Assembly: GCA_003554535.1 (NCBI GenBank)
Contig: PWGT01000006.1
Coordinates: 1 to 6,065 of the forward strand
Reading direction: 5' to 3'
Source: Syntrophomonadaceae bacterium
GTDB lineage: Bacteria > Bacillota_D > Dethiobacteria > DTU022 > PWGO01
Length of the DNA: 6,065 nucleotides
Part shown: in pieces, positions 4,511 to 6,065 of the stretch
How positions within the stretch are numbered: position 1 is the first letter of the stretch
Layout of the letters: every line of letters begins with the position of its first letter
Notes under the pieces: model-generated
The model's input: the letters and a program-made list of their open reading frames with translations, nothing else
Database searches by the model: none
Told to the model about the DNA's origin: nothing
Translations under genes and position numbers: made by a program

Positions 4511-4562
4511 AAGGGGCCGGTCTGCTTTCATATTAAAATGGATCAAATTGGCCCCTTATTTC
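4511..4562. terminator. Rho-independent terminator after the orphan genes
   Basis: AAGGGGCC (4511-4518) pairs with GGCCCCTT (4550-4557), extended beyond a mismatch by AGA/TTT-type pairs, with a long AT-rich loop of 31 nt. The plus strand continues ATTTCT; the minus strand continues TTTTCTTCTTTATT, so it resembles a terminator in both directions. It separates the 91-residue gene from the promoter of the HerA-like gene. Confidence 0.7.
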
Positions 4563-4571
4563 TGGTATAAT
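4563..4571 (+). promoter_or_regulatory. Extended -10 promoter of the HerA-like gene
   Basis: TGGTATAAT is a perfect -10 hexamer (4566-4571) with the TGn extension. The -35 position (about 4543-4548, TCAAAT) is poor, which the TG extension can compensate. The predicted start is near 4578, about 26 nt before the TTG start. It follows directly on the terminator, so the gene begins a new transcription unit. Confidence 0.7.
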
Positions 4572-4573
4572 AG

Positions 4574-4587
4574 ATTAACATGTTAAT
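4574..4587. promoter_or_regulatory. Perfect 14-bp palindrome ATTAACATGTTAAT at the start site, candidate operator
   Basis: The sequence equals its own reverse complement over 14 bp and spans about -4 to +10 of the predicted transcript of the HerA-like gene. This is a typical position for a repressor site. No cognate regulator is identifiable in the window; the TetR operator at 3077 has a different sequence. AT-rich palindromes can arise by chance, hence the moderate score. Confidence 0.5.
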
Positions 4588-4603
4588 GAAAGGATGAACT
4601 ACA

Positions 4604-6065
4604 TTGTTAGATTATCTTAATATGGATTTTGGAATAGTTGGCCGAACAATTGCAACCAGATTACAACCTAATACATCTAGTGAGTTTTCTTTTTGGATAT
4701 CTGACAAAAAAGAAGCATTAGATAGTGTAGAAATAGGCAATATTGTTGCTGCTTATTCAGACAGAGCAGATGATATTACTTTTGGTCAAGTTACTGATAT
4801 GCAATCTTATAGTAATGTAGAGGACGCTATCACTGATTTTTCAGAACATAACTTCGGGACAGCAGAGTCTAATATTCCTGATGTTCCTGAAGTTACGGTT
4901 GCACGCTGCTCAATTATGAGAAATATTTCTGGTAAAACCAAACCACCGGCTCGCTCACAGGTTTACTTTCCTAGTAGTCTTGGAATCAAATTTGCTTATG
5001 GGATAGTTGATGAATGTGGTGACAAGTCATTTAGTAATACCGTCCCCATAGGTGTTTTCCAGAACGGTGACGGAACCCTGGTGCCTATTGGTATTGATGA
5101 GGACTTTCTTGTTGGGCCTGAAGGTGCACACTTGAATATTTCCGGGATTTCTGGTCTGGCATCCAAGACCTCTTTTATTATGTTTATTTTTAAATCATTA
5201 TTAGAACGTACTGAGAAAAAAATCGGCATAGTGACTTTTAATGTTAAAGGCAAAGACTTGCTGCACCTTGATAAAGATAATCCTGAAATGGATGATTGGT
5301 CCAAAGAAGCCTATGATAAGGCCTCTATCTCTTCTTCAAGGTTTGACCGGGTCAGATATTTTGCACCCAGGGATCATAATAACCCTGGTGGCACTTATTC
5401 TCAGCGAAATACGGCAGAACCTTTTATTTGGGGATTGCACTCAAGCCATCCTAATATTCCTGCTTTATTTAATCCTGATGATTGGGATGATAAAACAGAA
5501 GGAGTGTGGCACGTTATACAAGAAAAGATTGAAGATCCTGTTAAAAACATGCGGAAATACGAGGATATGCTAGACTGGATTCATGATAAACTAAATTATG
5601 CTAATCGGAATAAATCTTCTACTATACAGGGGTACCACATTCATACCTGGCAAAAGCTATTTAAACATCTTAAACGTCTTCCCCGGGCTTACCAGGGATT
5701 AATCTCCAAGACCGGTCGTGGCAAGGATATCCCTTGGGAAGACTTAAAACCGGGTAACGTGTTTGTTGTTGATATGGAAATGCTGGATGAACGGGCGCAA
5801 AATTTTGTTTTTGGATGTTCGATGGATGCTATTAAATTTTTATTGGAGGATGAAAGTAGCGATTTAGATGCGGTTGTTGTTTTTGTTGATGAGCTAGGAA
5901 AGTTTGCCCCTGCCAGTAATAATAAGGCTCCTTTTAAAAAAAACCTGTTAGATATTACAGCCAGGGGACGTAGTATGGGGTTATCTCTTTTTGGTGCTCA
6001 ACAGTTTGTTTCTACTGTTGAAAGAGAAATTGTGGATAATTGTGCCACACACATTTTTGGCAGAA
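4604..6065 (+). CDS. HerA-like DNA-translocating ATPase (FtsK/HerA superfamily), 3' end beyond window
   Basis: The frame is open from TTG 4604 to the window end (487 codons visible). AAAGGA (4589-4594) lies 9 nt before TTG; the first ATG (4622) is too far from it, so TTG is chosen. The order of parts is a beta-rich N-terminal region (about 5-170, HAS-barrel-like), a P-loop GISGLASKTS (181-190, K188), a large insertion (about 215-385), Walker B VVVFVDE (424-430, acidic D429/E430) and the block ARGRSMGLSLFGAQQ (453-467) followed by VDNCATHIFGR, typical of HerA-type hexameric pumps. The P-loop is unusual: Ser stands before the catalytic Lys and the first Gly is one residue further away than in GxxxxGKT. 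I recall GVSGLATKTS-like loops in related bacterial proteins, so this may mark a subfamily rather than damage. HerA ATPases translocate DNA and team with nucleases such as NurA in end resection or phage defence. The C-terminus and partners lie downstream, unseen. Confidence 0.85.
   Translation, partial: MLDYLNMDFGIVGRTIATRLQPNTSSEFSFWISDKKEALDSVEIGNIVAAYSDRADDITFGQVTDMQSYSNVEDAITDFSEHNFGTAESNIPDVPEVTVARCSIMRNISGKTKPPARSQVYFPSSLGIKFAYGIVDECGDKSFSNTVPIGVFQNGDGTLVPIGIDEDFLVGPEGAHLNISGISGLASKTSFIMFIFKSLLERTEKKIGIVTFNVKGKDLLHLDKDNPEMDDWSKEAYDKASISSSRFDRVRYFAPRDHNNPGGTYSQRNTAEPFIWGLHSSHPNIPALFNPDDWDDKTEGVWHVIQEKIEDPVKNMRKYEDMLDWIHDKLNYANRNKSSTIQGYHIHTWQKLFKHLKRLPRAYQGLISKTGRGKDIPWEDLKPGNVFVVDMEMLDERAQNFVFGCSMDAIKFLLEDESSDLDAVVVFVDELGKFAPASNNKAPFKKNLLDITARGRSMGLSLFGAQQFVSTVEREIVDNCATHIFGR

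Noticed and set aside
4996..5304. Minus-strand frame of 102 codons inside the HerA-like gene
   Set aside because: It is opposite a continuous 487-codon ATPase frame and has no domain signal; likewise the plus frame at 5241-5573.

Overview
The window looks like a chromosomal segment of an anaerobic, low-to-moderate GC Firmicute, probably a Clostridia-type organism. I infer this from the hybrid-cluster-protein tail, the small clostridial 2[4Fe-4S] ferredoxin, strong AGGAGG-type ribosome binding sites, frequent TTG/GTG starts and a textbook sigma-A promoter. No tRNA, rRNA, CRISPR array, transposase or complete insertion sequence is visible.

Region 1 (1-705, plus strand): the last 48 codons of hydroxylamine reductase/hybrid cluster protein (hcp), followed within about 20 nt by a 5'-deleted remnant of a UROD/MetE-like TIM-barrel gene. 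A strong, symmetric hairpin with T-rich flanks (655-705) ends this unit and also serves the convergent minus-strand genes.

Region 2 (719-3124, minus strand): read from right to left, this is a perfect-consensus sigma-A promoter (TTGACA-17-TATAAT) whose start point lies inside an 18-bp palindromic operator, then a TetR/FadR-like repressor (TTG start), two half-size membrane permeases (YraQ/DUF318-like), a carboxymuconolactone-decarboxylase (CMD/AhpD-like) protein lacking the CxxC motif, and a 58-residue 2[4Fe-4S] ferredoxin. The repressor abuts the first permease (stop directly followed by ATG), and the two permeases overlap by ATGA. These three are therefore one autoregulated operon that probably makes a heteromeric transporter; the CMD and ferredoxin genes follow with larger gaps and may be read through.

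Region 3 (3125-4502, plus strand): a mostly non-coding stretch of about 500 nt containing a candidate 18-codon mini-ORF with a very strong ribosome binding site, a weak terminator-like hairpin, and a roughly 105-nt nested hairpin with a competing alternative fold just before an orphan 149-residue protein that has a Cys cluster. A second orphan gene (91 residues, GTG start) follows. I recognise no family for either protein.

Region 4 (4511-6065, plus strand): a bidirectional-looking terminator, an extended -10 promoter with a perfect 14-bp palindrome at the predicted start site, and the first 487 codons of a HerA-like (FtsK/HerA superfamily) ATPase starting at TTG and running off the window end. 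HerA-type ATPases usually work with a nuclease partner such as NurA, so the gene is probably the first of a DNA-processing or defence operon continuing beyond this window.
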